Source of the DNA: Pseudomonas fluorescens
GTDB taxonomy: Bacteria > Pseudomonadota > Gammaproteobacteria > Pseudomonadales > Pseudomonadaceae
Length of the DNA stretch: 64,000 nt
Reading direction: 5' to 3'
Assembly: GCF_002837185.1 (NCBI RefSeq)
Contig: NZ_KZ478005.1
Span: 23,278-87,277, forward strand
The notes beneath the pieces were generated by a model that was given only the letters and a program-made list of their open reading frames with translations, made no database searches and was not told the origin of the DNA. The translations under genes were made by a program, and so were the position numbers. The stretch's first letter is position 1. Each line of letters begins with the position of its first letter. Shown in pieces: positions 53,032 through 61,445 of this stretch.

Positions 53032-56000
53032 TTAAATGCGTTCCATCTTGGGTAGCCACACGCGGATCAACGAGAACAGACGGTCCAGATCAATCGGTTT
53101 GGCCAGGTAATCGTTGGAACCCGCCGCCAGGCAACGCTCCTGGTCATCTTTCATGGCCTTGGCGGTGACGGCAATGATCGGCAGCTTTTTCCAGCGCGGG
53201 TCCTGACGGATCAGCGCCGTTGCTTCGTAGCCATCCATCTCCGGCATCATCACATCCATCAGTACCAGGTCGATATCATCGACCTCATTGAGCTTGTCGA
53301 TGGCTTCACGACCATTGCGCCCGATCACTACCACGGCGCCTTTATGCTCCAGGGCACTGGTCAGGGCAAAGATATTGCGCACATCGTCGTCCACCAGCAG
53401 GATCTTGCGCCCTTCGAACACCTTGTCCCGGCTGCGCGCGGTCTTGAGCATCTTCTGGCGGTCATGGGACAGCTGGGATTCGACTTTGTGCAGAAAGAGT
53501 GTGACTTCATCGAGCAGGCGCTCCGGGGAACGCGCGCCCTTGATGATGATCGAGCGCGAATACTTGCGCAGCTCGGCTTCTTCGTCGCGTGTCAGGTTGC
53601 GCCCGGTATACACGATCACCGGCGGGAACGAGCAGATATCCTCGGTGGCCATGCGCTTGAGCAACTCGTTACCGAGCATGTCCGGAAGCTTCAGGTCGAT
53701 GATCATGCAGTCGTAGACATGGGTGCGTAGCAGGTCCAGCGCTGCCTGGGCGTAGCCGACATCGGTGATTTCGATGTCGTCGTCACCGATCAGGCGGGCG
53801 ATGCTGTCACGTTGCAGGTCGTCGTCTTCCACCAGCAGTACCCGCTTGACCTTTTGCGTCAGCTTGGCTTCCAGGCGCGCGAACACGTCCTTGAGCTCTT
53901 CACGGGTGGTGGGTTTGACCGCGTAACCGATGGCACCCATGTGCATGGCGGCTTCGACGCGGTCTTCCACGGAGATCACATGCACCGGGATGTGCCGGGT
54001 ATTGGCGTGCTCCTTGAGACGTTGCAGCACCGTCAGCCCGGAATGATCCGGCAGGCGCATGTCCAGCAGGATCGCGTCGGGGATGAATTCTTCGGCCAGG
54101 CTGTAGCCTTCGTCGGCACCGTGGGCGACCAGGCAGTTGTAGCCCAGCTCGTGGGCCAGGTCGAAGAGGATGCGCGCGAAATTCGGTTCATCTTCCACCA
54201 CCAGGATGGAACTGGTGCTGAATGGGGCTTTGTCGCGGTCATCGGCAAAGCGCGGGATCAGCTCGGCCTCGGCCACCGGCAGCGACGCTACCTTGACTGG
54301 CAAAGGCACAGGCGCCGGGGCCGCCACGGCTTGGCGTGGGGCTTCGATCGGGGCGGCATCTTCGGCGCGTTCGACATACTGTTCCGGCAATACCAGCGTG
54401 AAAATGCTGCCCTTGCCCGGTTCGCTGGTCACGCTGATGTAGCCACCCAACAAGGTCGCCAGGTCACGGGAAATGGACAGGCCAAGGCCGGTGCCGCCGT
54501 AACGGCGATTGGTAGTGCCATCGGCCTGGCGGAAGGCTTCGAAGATGCTTTCCTGTTGATCCTGGGCGATACCTATCCCTGAATCGCGCACCGTGAAGGC
54601 AATGCCCTCCCCCGGCGCGCGGGACACCGACAGGCTGACCTGACCCTGTTCAGTGAACTTGATGGCGTTGGACAACAGGTTCTTGAGAATCTGCTCCAGA
54701 CGCTGGCGGTCGGTGAACAGCAGGGACGGTGAACCTGCCTGCACATCAATCTGGAAGCCCAGATTGCGATCCCTGGCCAGCGGTTCGAACATGCCGCGCA
54801 GGCCATCCACCAGCCGCTCGACGCTGGAATTTTCCGGACGCACTTCCAACTTGCCGGCTTCAACCTTGGAAATATCCAGGATGTCGTTGATCAGGTTGAG
54901 CAGGTCATTGCCGGCCGAATAGATCGACTCGGCAAATTTGACCTGTTCGGCACTGAGGTTGTCCTGGGGGTTCTCGGCCAGCAACTTGGCCAGGATCAGC
55001 GAGCTGTTGAGCGGCGTGCGCAGCTCGTGGGACATGTTGGCCAGGAATTCGGACTTGTACTTGCTGGAGCGTTGCAGCTCATCGGCGCGGTCTTCCAGTT
55101 CCAGCTGGACCCTGTTGAGCTCTATATTCTTGCGGTCCATGGCGTCGCGCTGTTCGGCCAGGGTCTGGGTCTGTTCGGCCAACTGTTCGTTGGTCTGCTC
55201 AAGCTCCGCTTGCTGGGTTTCCAGGTGCGCCTGAGACTCCTTGAGGATGCGTGACTGTTCCTCCAGCTCTTCGTTGGCGGTCTTGAGTTCTTCCTGCTGC
55301 ACTTGCAGCTCTTCATTGAGCTGCTGGGTCTCGGCGAGTACTTCCTGCAAACGCTGGCGATAACGTGCGGCTTCGATGGACGTACCGATATTGCTGGCGA
55401 TCAGTTCCATCAGTTCGATATCGCGCTCTTCCAGCGGGCGCAGGAAACCCAGTTCGATCACACCGTTGACGCGGTCGTCATCGCTGGTCGGCACTACCAG
55501 TACGCTGCGGGTGGTGCCCTCGCCCAGCCCCGAGCTGACCTTGAAGTAGTCCACCGGTACGTCGTCCAGGCGAATCAGGCGATCGAGCTGGGCGGCCTGC
55601 CCGACAATGCCTTCGTCGCTGTAGATCGCCTGTTCCAGCTGCGACTGTTCGCGGGAAAAGCCGTACGTGGCCACCCGGCGCAGACCGCCGTGCTCTTCAC
55701 GCACGTACAACGCTGCAACCGCTGAGCCCATGTATTGGGCAAAAAACTGCAGGATATTGCGGCCCAGCAGGTTCAAGGTCAGTTGGCCAAGCACCTGTTC
55801 GGCCAGTTCGGTCTGGCCATTACGCAGCCAGGCCTGCTGTTCCAGGCGTCTGGCGATCTTCTGTTGTGACGCGAGGTTTGCGCTGTAACTATTTGAAAGT
55901 GAGAGTAAATTCTTTCTACCGATATACGCGAGAAAACCGCTTAGCCCGAGTACAAACACCAGGTACAGCGTAACGCTGACCACTGTGGTGCGGGTGACCT

Positions 56001-56535
56001 CTTCGTTGCGGGTAATACGGAACTGCTGTTCCATCGCCACCGCGTCGTCATATTCCTTGCGAATCTCGTCGGTCAGGCGCTTGCCCCGGCCGGCCTTGAC
56101 GGCACCGCGGAAATCGCCACTGGTGCGCTGCAGTTCAATCATCGACTGCGCGTAGTTGTTCCATTCGACTTGCAGCGCTTCCAGGCGCTTGAGGCGGTCG
56201 ACCTGCTGCGGATTGTCGGCAACCAGTTCCTGCAAATTGCGCAGGTCGGCAATGATCCTTGGCTTGGCCACTTCATAGGGATCGAGGAAATGCTCGTCAC
56301 CGGTAATCAGGAAGCCGCGCATGCCGGTTTCCAGGTCCACCGTCAGTTTGGACGACTCATTGAGGTTGTTGATGACCCGGTCGGTGTGCTCCACCCACTG
56401 GATCACAGACAGCAAATAGGTGATCAGCACAACGAAAAACACCGCGCTGAGCACACCCACGCTTAGTGGCAGGGCCACGTTACGGCTCAGGAGTTTGCGG
56501 AAGCTCTTTTCATCAACTGACGACGCGGGAGTCAT
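53032..56535 (-). CDS. Large hybrid sensor kinase: CHASE3-GAF-HisKA-HATPase-three receivers
   Basis: The 1167-aa protein has, in order, an N-terminal transmembrane helix (VGVLSAVFFVVLITYLLSVI), a CHASE3-like periplasmic domain (with LETGMRGFLITGDEHFL), a second transmembrane helix, a GAF domain, a long coiled-coil rich in Gln/Glu, HisKA with H503 (NMSHELRTPLNSS), HATPase, and three receivers with acceptors D825, D947 and D1094. The start is set at ATG 56535, where AAGG is 8 nt upstream; an ATG two codons earlier is too close to it. It is the first gene of the kinase-CheR-CheB-REC-kinase operon. Confidence 0.93.
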   Translation of the reverse strand: MTPASSVDEKSFRKLLSRNVALPLSVGVLSAVFFVVLITYLLSVIQWVEHTDRVINNLNESSKLTVDLETGMRGFLITGDEHFLDPYEVAKPRIIADLRNLQELVADNPQQVDRLKRLEALQVEWNNYAQSMIELQRTSGDFRGAVKAGRGKRLTDEIRKEYDDAVAMEQQFRITRNEEVTRTTVVSVTLYLVFVLGLSGFLAYIGRKNLLSLSNSYSANLASQQKIARRLEQQAWLRNGQTELAEQVLGQLTLNLLGRNILQFFAQYMGSAVAALYVREEHGGLRRVATYGFSREQSQLEQAIYSDEGIVGQAAQLDRLIRLDDVPVDYFKVSSGLGEGTTRSVLVVPTSDDDRVNGVIELGFLRPLEERDIELMELIASNIGTSIEAARYRQRLQEVLAETQQLNEELQVQQEELKTANEELEEQSRILKESQAHLETQQAELEQTNEQLAEQTQTLAEQRDAMDRKNIELNRVQLELEDRADELQRSSKYKSEFLANMSHELRTPLNSSLILAKLLAENPQDNLSAEQVKFAESIYSAGNDLLNLINDILDISKVEAGKLEVRPENSSVERLVDGLRGMFEPLARDRNLGFQIDVQAGSPSLLFTDRQRLEQILKNLLSNAIKFTEQGQVSLSVSRAPGEGIAFTVRDSGIGIAQDQQESIFEAFRQADGTTNRRYGGTGLGLSISRDLATLLGGYISVTSEPGKGSIFTLVLPEQYVERAEDAAPIEAPRQAVAAPAPVPLPVKVASLPVAEAELIPRFADDRDKAPFSTSSILVVEDEPNFARILFDLAHELGYNCLVAHGADEGYSLAEEFIPDAILLDMRLPDHSGLTVLQRLKEHANTRHIPVHVISVEDRVEAAMHMGAIGYAVKPTTREELKDVFARLEAKLTQKVKRVLLVEDDDLQRDSIARLIGDDDIEITDVGYAQAALDLLRTHVYDCMIIDLKLPDMLGNELLKRMATEDICSFPPVIVYTGRNLTRDEEAELRKYSRSIIIKGARSPERLLDEVTLFLHKVESQLSHDRQKMLKTARSRDKVFEGRKILLVDDDVRNIFALTSALEHKGAVVVIGRNGREAIDKLNEVDDIDLVLMDVMMPEMDGYEATALIRQDPRWKKLPIIAVTAKAMKDDQERCLAAGSNDYLAKPIDLDRLFSLIRVWLPKMERI

Positions 56536-56772
56536 GGGCATGCCTTGGCCAAGTGCGGGAAAACCGGAAGTTTGCCCCAAACTGACGGTCAAGACCATTT
56601 TTCTGGGACGCTTTTGTACAGATTCCTACAGCGGAACAGGCTATTCTGCCTGGTCTTTTGTACTGCATTGTTTTAACGCCCTGGGAACTTGTGGATAGCC
56701 CGTGCTTACTCAAGTACAGGCCGGTCAGAATGGCCAGCGTTGAAAACTCGTCTTTTTTTGGGAAAGCCTTCT

Positions 56773-57132
56773 ATGTCCGCAATCGCCTCCACCATCCTTG
56801 TTGTTGAAGACGACGCTATCGTGCGCATGCTGATCGTCGATGTGCTTGAGGAGTTGGAGTACTCGGTGCTTGAGGCTGCCGATGCCGCAGAGGCCCTGGC
56901 GCACGTGCAGAACACCGACCAGGTGATCGACCTGCTGATGACCGACGTCGGCCTGCCCGATATGGACGGCAAGCAACTGGCAACCCAGGTGCGCGAACTG
57001 CGCCCTGTCCTGCCCATCCTGTTCGCCAGCGGCTACGCCGAGAACATCGATGTGCCCGAAGGCATGCAGGTGATTGGCAAGCCGTTCTCGATCGACCAGT
57101 TGCGCGATAAAGTCAAATCGATGCTGGCCTGA
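56773..57132 (+). CDS. Single-domain response regulator
   Basis: A 119-aa CheY-like receiver with acidic pocket VEDDA, phospho-acceptor D58 (LMTDVGLPDMDG) and the conserved lysine in VIGKPFS. It is divergent from the giant sensor kinase (start to start about 240 bp) and probably works in the same network. The ATG at 56773 begins the domain; the frame continues upstream without conserved sequence. Confidence 0.92.
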   Translation: MSAIASTILVVEDDAIVRMLIVDVLEELEYSVLEAADAAEALAHVQNTDQVIDLLMTDVGLPDMDGKQLATQVRELRPVLPILFASGYAENIDVPEGMQVIGKPFSIDQLRDKVKSMLA

Positions 57133-57242
57133 ACATCCAGCGTCCTTTCGCAGGTTTTAACGTGACGTCCGGGAAAGAAAACAGGAAACTCAGCGCCTGC
57201 ATCTCCCCGTCAGTCAAAAGAACCCTGGAAGGACGCAACAAC

Positions 57243-58643
57243 ATGATTGGACAACCTGCGCGCCTGGTGTTGGCGAGCCTCTCGATACTTCTGAGCACCG
57301 GCGCCTGGGCCGACTTCACGGCCACCCCTGCCGAAGCCCGGGCCATTGCCAGGCAAGCCTACTTATATGGCTACCCCGTGGTCGAGATGTACAAGACGCT
57401 CTACACCCAGGCCGTGGACAAAGGCGGGGCCAATTTCAAGGCGCCGTTCAATCGCATCGGCAATAGCGCGCAGGTCTTCACCCCCAAGGACACCGCGTTC
57501 ACGACCCCGAACGCGGACACGCCCTACTCCTTCGTCTGGATGGACCTGCGCAAGGAACCTCTGGTGCTGACCCTGCCCAAGGTCGAAGACAACCGCTACT
57601 ACTCGGTGCAGTTGCTCGACCTCTATACCCAGAACATCGCCTACCTGGGCACGCGCAGCACCGGCAACAACGGCGGTCACTACATGATCGCAGGTCCCGA
57701 CTGGAAGGGTCAGCAGCCGGTCGACATCGACCGTGTGGTCTACAGCGAAAGCAATATCGCCTACGCCCTGTATCGCACACAGCTGTTCGATGAAAAAGAC
57801 CTGGGCAAGGTCAAGCAAATCCAGAACGGCTACAAAGTGCAGCCGCTGAGCAGCTACGTGAAACAAGCGGCCCCGGCGCAGGTGCCGAAGATCGAGTGGC
57901 CCAAGCCGACGGCGAACATGAGCGACAGTCCGCAATTGTTCCGCTACCTGAACTTCATGCTGGCCTTTGCTGCGCCACAGGACAGTGAAAAAGACCTGCT
58001 GGCACGTTTCGCCACGATCGGCATCGCCCCCGGCGCGCCTTTCAAGCTCAACCAGCTGACTGCCGAACAGCGCAAAGCGTTGGAAGACGGGATTGCCGAT
58101 GGCAAGGCGGAGTTCGCCACGTTCAAGAAAGACAAGATCGATACCCATCAAGTCTCCAGCGGCGAGCTGTATGGCAGCCGTGACCGGTTGCAGAACAATT
58201 ACCTGTACCGATATGCCGGCGCCAACCTGGGTATGTTCGGCAATTCCACCGACGAAGCCGTTTACTTCACCTACTTCGATGACAGCGAAGGCAAACCGGC
58301 CAACGGCGCACGCCGCAGCTACACCGTCCACTTTGCCAAGGATCAGCTGCCGCCAGCCGATGCGTTCTGGTCGCTGACCATGTACGACGCCAAGACCAAG
58401 TTGCTGGTGCCGAACCACAAGAAACGTTACCTGATCAACTCACGCATGCTGCCCGGCCTGAAACTGGACGCCGACGGCGGCCTGACCCTGGCTCTGCAGC
58501 ATCATGAGCCACCGAAGGCCGAACAGAGCAACTGGCTGCCCGCTCCAACCGGGCCATTCTTCGCCGTCTTGCGTATTTACCTGCCCAAGCCTGAAGTCAC
58601 CAGCGGCCAATGGAAGTTGCCGCCGTTGATGCCGCTCCAGTAA
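57243..58643 (+). CDS. Secreted DUF1254/DUF1214 protein
   Basis: A 466-aa protein with a signal peptide (LVLASLSILLSTGAWA, cleavage about residue 22), then DUF1254 (ARQAYLYGYPVVEMYKTLY... NADTPYSFVWMDLRKEP) and a C-terminal DUF1214 (RSYTVHFAKDQLPPADAFWSLTMYDAKT). The role is not established for the family. The start is ATG 57243 with GGAAGGA 9 nt upstream, and a convergent hairpin follows the stop. Confidence 0.9.
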   Translation: MIGQPARLVLASLSILLSTGAWADFTATPAEARAIARQAYLYGYPVVEMYKTLYTQAVDKGGANFKAPFNRIGNSAQVFTPKDTAFTTPNADTPYSFVWMDLRKEPLVLTLPKVEDNRYYSVQLLDLYTQNIAYLGTRSTGNNGGHYMIAGPDWKGQQPVDIDRVVYSESNIAYALYRTQLFDEKDLGKVKQIQNGYKVQPLSSYVKQAAPAQVPKIEWPKPTANMSDSPQLFRYLNFMLAFAAPQDSEKDLLARFATIGIAPGAPFKLNQLTAEQRKALEDGIADGKAEFATFKKDKIDTHQVSSGELYGSRDRLQNNYLYRYAGANLGMFGNSTDEAVYFTYFDDSEGKPANGARRSYTVHFAKDQLPPADAFWSLTMYDAKTKLLVPNHKKRYLINSRMLPGLKLDADGGLTLALQHHEPPKAEQSNWLPAPTGPFFAVLRIYLPKPEVTSGQWKLPPLMPLQ

Positions 58644-58664
58644 CCCTGCCGGGGCCCCATGCAC

Positions 58665-58697
58665 GGCGGGCGGCGATTCACATACGCCTCCCGCCGC
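58665..58697. terminator. Convergent hairpin terminator
   Basis: CGGCGGGCGGCG and CGCCTCCCGCCG form a 12-bp GC-rich stem with one mismatch between the DUF1254 gene and the opposite-strand lipoprotein gene. Confidence 0.6.
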
Positions 58698-58715
58698 GCC
58701 ATGTAAGGTTCAGTG

Positions 58716-59381
58716 CTATTTGAGCTTCAGATAGGACTGATGCAGGTCGGACGCCCATCCATCGATAACGTTTTTAACATCGTCAGCTTTCATTACCTGA
58801 GTGTCGTTTGCCAACGGCTTTCCGGTGCCTTTGCGCACCACTTGGGCAATTACTTGGCCGCTTGCGCCATCAAGGAACTGCGCCTCCGTGCCCAAGGTGG
58901 TTTCCTGGTCGCGAATCCCGGTGCCGGTGCTGACCGCCGCAGCGACCAACGCCACGGGAATAAACTCGTAAGGCTTCAGTCCCTGGGTTTTACTGCTGAC
59001 GGCCGTAATCGCTGCGCGCACCACAAATACCCCGGGGCCCGGGCCATTGGCCAGCGGCAGTGAACCGGCCAGTTCGCGCTTGAGCGCCTGGTTGTAATAG
59101 TCACTGATGCCGCGCAGGGTGCTGTCCGGAATGCGGGAGGTGGCTTCAGGCTTGGGATAGAATTGCGTGGGCTCGATGTACACCGCGTTGTAGCGGCTCA
59201 AGTCCAGTTTGGGATCGACCCAGCGCATCACCAAGGCACCGGAGGGCGATTTGGCTTCCTTGAGCCGGCTGTAGTCCGACAGAAAGCCCGAATACTCGTC
59301 CGGTTGCGTAACTTTGCTGGAACATCCCGCCATGGCGATCGAGGCGAAGCACAACGTACTGACCATTAGCCTGACTTTCAT
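58716..59381 (-). CDS. DUF3313 lipoprotein
   Basis: A 221-aa predicted lipoprotein. The signal MKVRLMVSTLCFASIAMAGC ends at the lipidated cysteine, residue 20. The body matches the DUF3313 pattern (DEYSGFLSDYSRLKE, DLSRYNAVYIEPTQFYP, GKPLANDTQVMKADDVKNVIDGWA). Such proteins are thought to sit in the outer membrane; their function is unknown. The start is ATG 59381 with GGGAG upstream. Confidence 0.88.
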   Translation of the reverse strand: MKVRLMVSTLCFASIAMAGCSSKVTQPDEYSGFLSDYSRLKEAKSPSGALVMRWVDPKLDLSRYNAVYIEPTQFYPKPEATSRIPDSTLRGISDYYNQALKRELAGSLPLANGPGPGVFVVRAAITAVSSKTQGLKPYEFIPVALVAAAVSTGTGIRDQETTLGTEAQFLDGASGQVIAQVVRKGTGKPLANDTQVMKADDVKNVIDGWASDLHQSYLKLK

Positions 59382-59463
59382 TATTACAGCTCCCATCGTT
59401 AGGTTGAGCTGTAGGTATAGCCAATCGTGGGAAAACGGGCGGCTTATTGCAGCCGCGAGCCCC

Positions 59464-59958
59464 TCAGCCGCGCTCCCGGGGGATCAGGCTCTGCAACTGC
59501 GCAGCCAGAAAATTGGCGTCGAAGCCGAAGGTATCCGGGTCTTTGAGGCCATTGGTCTTCTTCCAGAGCCAATCGTTCTTATCTGCGGGCAGTACCAGCG
59601 AGACGCTGCCGTGCCGTGCGGCCGTCAAGCCCATGACCGCTACACCAATATCCCCGTCCGGGCCCATCACGTCCGGCACGAACTCCACGCTTTTACCCGT
59701 GATCAGCACAGTCAACTTCTCGGTCTTGAACGTCGATATTTCCACTGGCACGCTCGGGCTGGAGGCGACATAGGCCTCCCGGCGTACCTCCAGCAAACCG
59801 GCGCTCTTGACCGGTTCCAGCCACTGTTCGATGTGCTCGAACAACTCGCCCAGTTTCTGCGCCCAACGCGCCGACCGCAGATCGAATTGCTGTTTCTTAT
59901 GCGCTTCGCTCTCGGCGTAATGACGAAGCATCTCGCCCAGTTGCTGTACATCGTCCAT
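59464..59958 (-). CDS. Protein of unknown function
   Basis: A 164-aa predicted cytoplasmic protein without membrane segments. The N-terminal half is helical and charged (LGEMLRHYAESEAHKKQQFDLRSARWAQKL), and the C-terminal half looks like mixed strands (VPVEISTFKTEKLTVLITG, GSVSLVLPADKNDWLWK). I do not recognise the family. The start ATG 59958 has AAGGAA 8 nt upstream. Nothing in the neighbours points to a function. Confidence 0.6.
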   Translation of the reverse strand: MDDVQQLGEMLRHYAESEAHKKQQFDLRSARWAQKLGELFEHIEQWLEPVKSAGLLEVRREAYVASSPSVPVEISTFKTEKLTVLITGKSVEFVPDVMGPDGDIGVAVMGLTAARHGSVSLVLPADKNDWLWKKTNGLKDPDTFGFDANFLAAQLQSLIPRERG

Positions 59959-60063
59959 TGCGGATTTCCTTGGGTGAGTCAGGTTGCGAAGCCCGATCAT
60001 GGCAGATACGGCCGCCTGGCGTACGAGTTAAAGCTGATTGCAGTGGGTTCGGCAGCAAGCAGG

Positions 60064-60606
60064 TCATAGGTGACGTGACGGTGTATCGAACGAAGAATGT
60101 TCCAACAGCAGGCGACGCCACTGCATTCGAAACCAAGGGGTAAATTGCGCGTGCGGTTCAGCGAGCCGGGCTGAAATTTCGGCACGGGTCAGCCACATGA
60201 TTTCGCTGACCTCCTCAGGCATAGGTGAAACCACAGCGTCAGACTGAGCAACCAGCACATGACACAACTCGTGCTCCGCGCCGATCGAACCAAAGCTGGC
60301 GTGGTACTCAAAACTGTAGAGCGCGCGACAGGAAGACCGGACGTCTAATTCTTCGCGCAAACGGCGAGACGCCGCATCCAGGATCGACTCACCCGGTGCC
60401 GGATGACTGCAGCAAGCATTTGACCAGAAACCGGGCCAAAGCATTTTGCCTGCTGCACGACGCTGAAGCAGATGACGCCCTTGACTGTCGATCAAATGCA
60501 CCGAAAACGCACGGTGAAGCTGGCCCGCGCCCAGGTGGGCATCGCGCTTGTCGCACACCCCGACTTGTACATCTTGCGCATCGACTAACACGACATCATT
60601 GATCAT
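60064..60606 (-). CDS. idi: Type I isopentenyl-diphosphate isomerase
   Basis: A 180-aa Nudix-fold isomerase that interconverts IPP and DMAPP. All expected residues are visible: metal ligands H24, H31 and H68, catalytic C66 (NACCSHP), the Nudix glutamates (REEL), and the acidic pair in GAEHELCHV (E111, E113). The start ATG 60606 has AAGGAA 8 nt upstream. It is the last gene of the terpene operon, 41 bp after the methyltransferase stop. Pseudomonads make IPP and DMAPP by the MEP route and do not need this enzyme for growth, so a copy here fits a dedicated terpenoid pathway. Confidence 0.92.
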   Translation of the reverse strand: MINDVVLVDAQDVQVGVCDKRDAHLGAGQLHRAFSVHLIDSQGRHLLQRRAAGKMLWPGFWSNACCSHPAPGESILDAASRRLREELDVRSSCRALYSFEYHASFGSIGAEHELCHVLVAQSDAVVSPMPEEVSEIMWLTRAEISARLAEPHAQFTPWFRMQWRRLLLEHSSFDTPSRHL

Positions 60607-60647
60607 TTTGTATTCCTTGTTGGTAAACGGCGGCGCCCTGCTCCTGG

Positions 60648-61445
60648 TCAGAGAACTTGCCCCCACGCGCTGACGAAGGTCAAAGCGGCGTCGGTGAACG
60701 CAGGGTCAGCACGCAGATTGACCATGCCATCCAGATCGTGCTGTTCCAGCAACCCGAGTTTGAGCAGCGCCGGCCCGGCTTGTGCCGTGGTAGCCGCCCA
60801 AAAGGTATCGGCGGGGCTGTTATCGCCTATACGGCCTTCAAGCGTGCGATGCCGCACGTTGGCGAGCCCGCGATCATGCAGCCGATCCGGGAGCTGGGTG
60901 GCCCACAGCATATCGGACCCAATGGACCGCTCCAGGAGGGTGATACCGGCTTGGGCCACTTTGCGAAACAGCGGGTTTGCCGTTTTCAGGCTCGGTTCAA
61001 GGCTCACATCCTCTATCACCAACCAGCCACCCGGGCGCAGCCAGGTGATGGCTCGGTTCAATAGCGCTTCACGCTCGGCGAGGTGACACAGAAGTGCCCG
61101 GGCATGCACCACGTCAAAGGACGCAGCCGGGAAATCATCGATCGCTGCATTATGGGCAAGCACCCGAATACGTGGAATATCGGCAAGGAATCGGGTGTCG
61201 ATATCCGTGGCGGTGACGCTCGCTTCGGGATATCGCTGACTCAGCCAGGCGGCGAGCGATCCGGCACCGGCGCCGAGATCGAGGATGGCCGGCTTGTCAG
61301 GCAAATCCAACTGCTCAAAAACCGCTTGGCTCAACGGGTCAAACGCACGCTCCAGCGTGCGCAATCGTGCCAATTGGCCGGCGTGCTGGTCAGCCAGGTA
61401 GCTGCTGGTGTAGCCGGGCTCATCGAAATCGACGGTAGTGGTCAC
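60648..61445 (-). CDS. SAM-dependent methyltransferase
   Basis: A 265-aa class I methyltransferase. The SAM motif is ILDLGAGAGSLAAWL (D56 to about 67), with ASVTATDID as the acidic loop and a later FDVVHARALLCHL. It resembles UbiE-type small-molecule methyltransferases; whether it acts on a prenyl diphosphate (as in 2-methylisoborneol or sodorifen pathways) or on a hydroxyl made by the P450 cannot be read from sequence. The GTG start overlaps the stop of the terpene synthase-P450 gene (GTGA), with GGAGGT 6 nt upstream. Confidence 0.88.
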   Translation of the reverse strand: MTTTVDFDEPGYTSSYLADQHAGQLARLRTLERAFDPLSQAVFEQLDLPDKPAILDLGAGAGSLAAWLSQRYPEASVTATDIDTRFLADIPRIRVLAHNAAIDDFPAASFDVVHARALLCHLAEREALLNRAITWLRPGGWLVIEDVSLEPSLKTANPLFRKVAQAGITLLERSIGSDMLWATQLPDRLHDRGLANVRHRTLEGRIGDNSPADTFWAATTAQAGPALLKLGLLEQHDLDGMVNLRADPAFTDAALTFVSAWGQVL

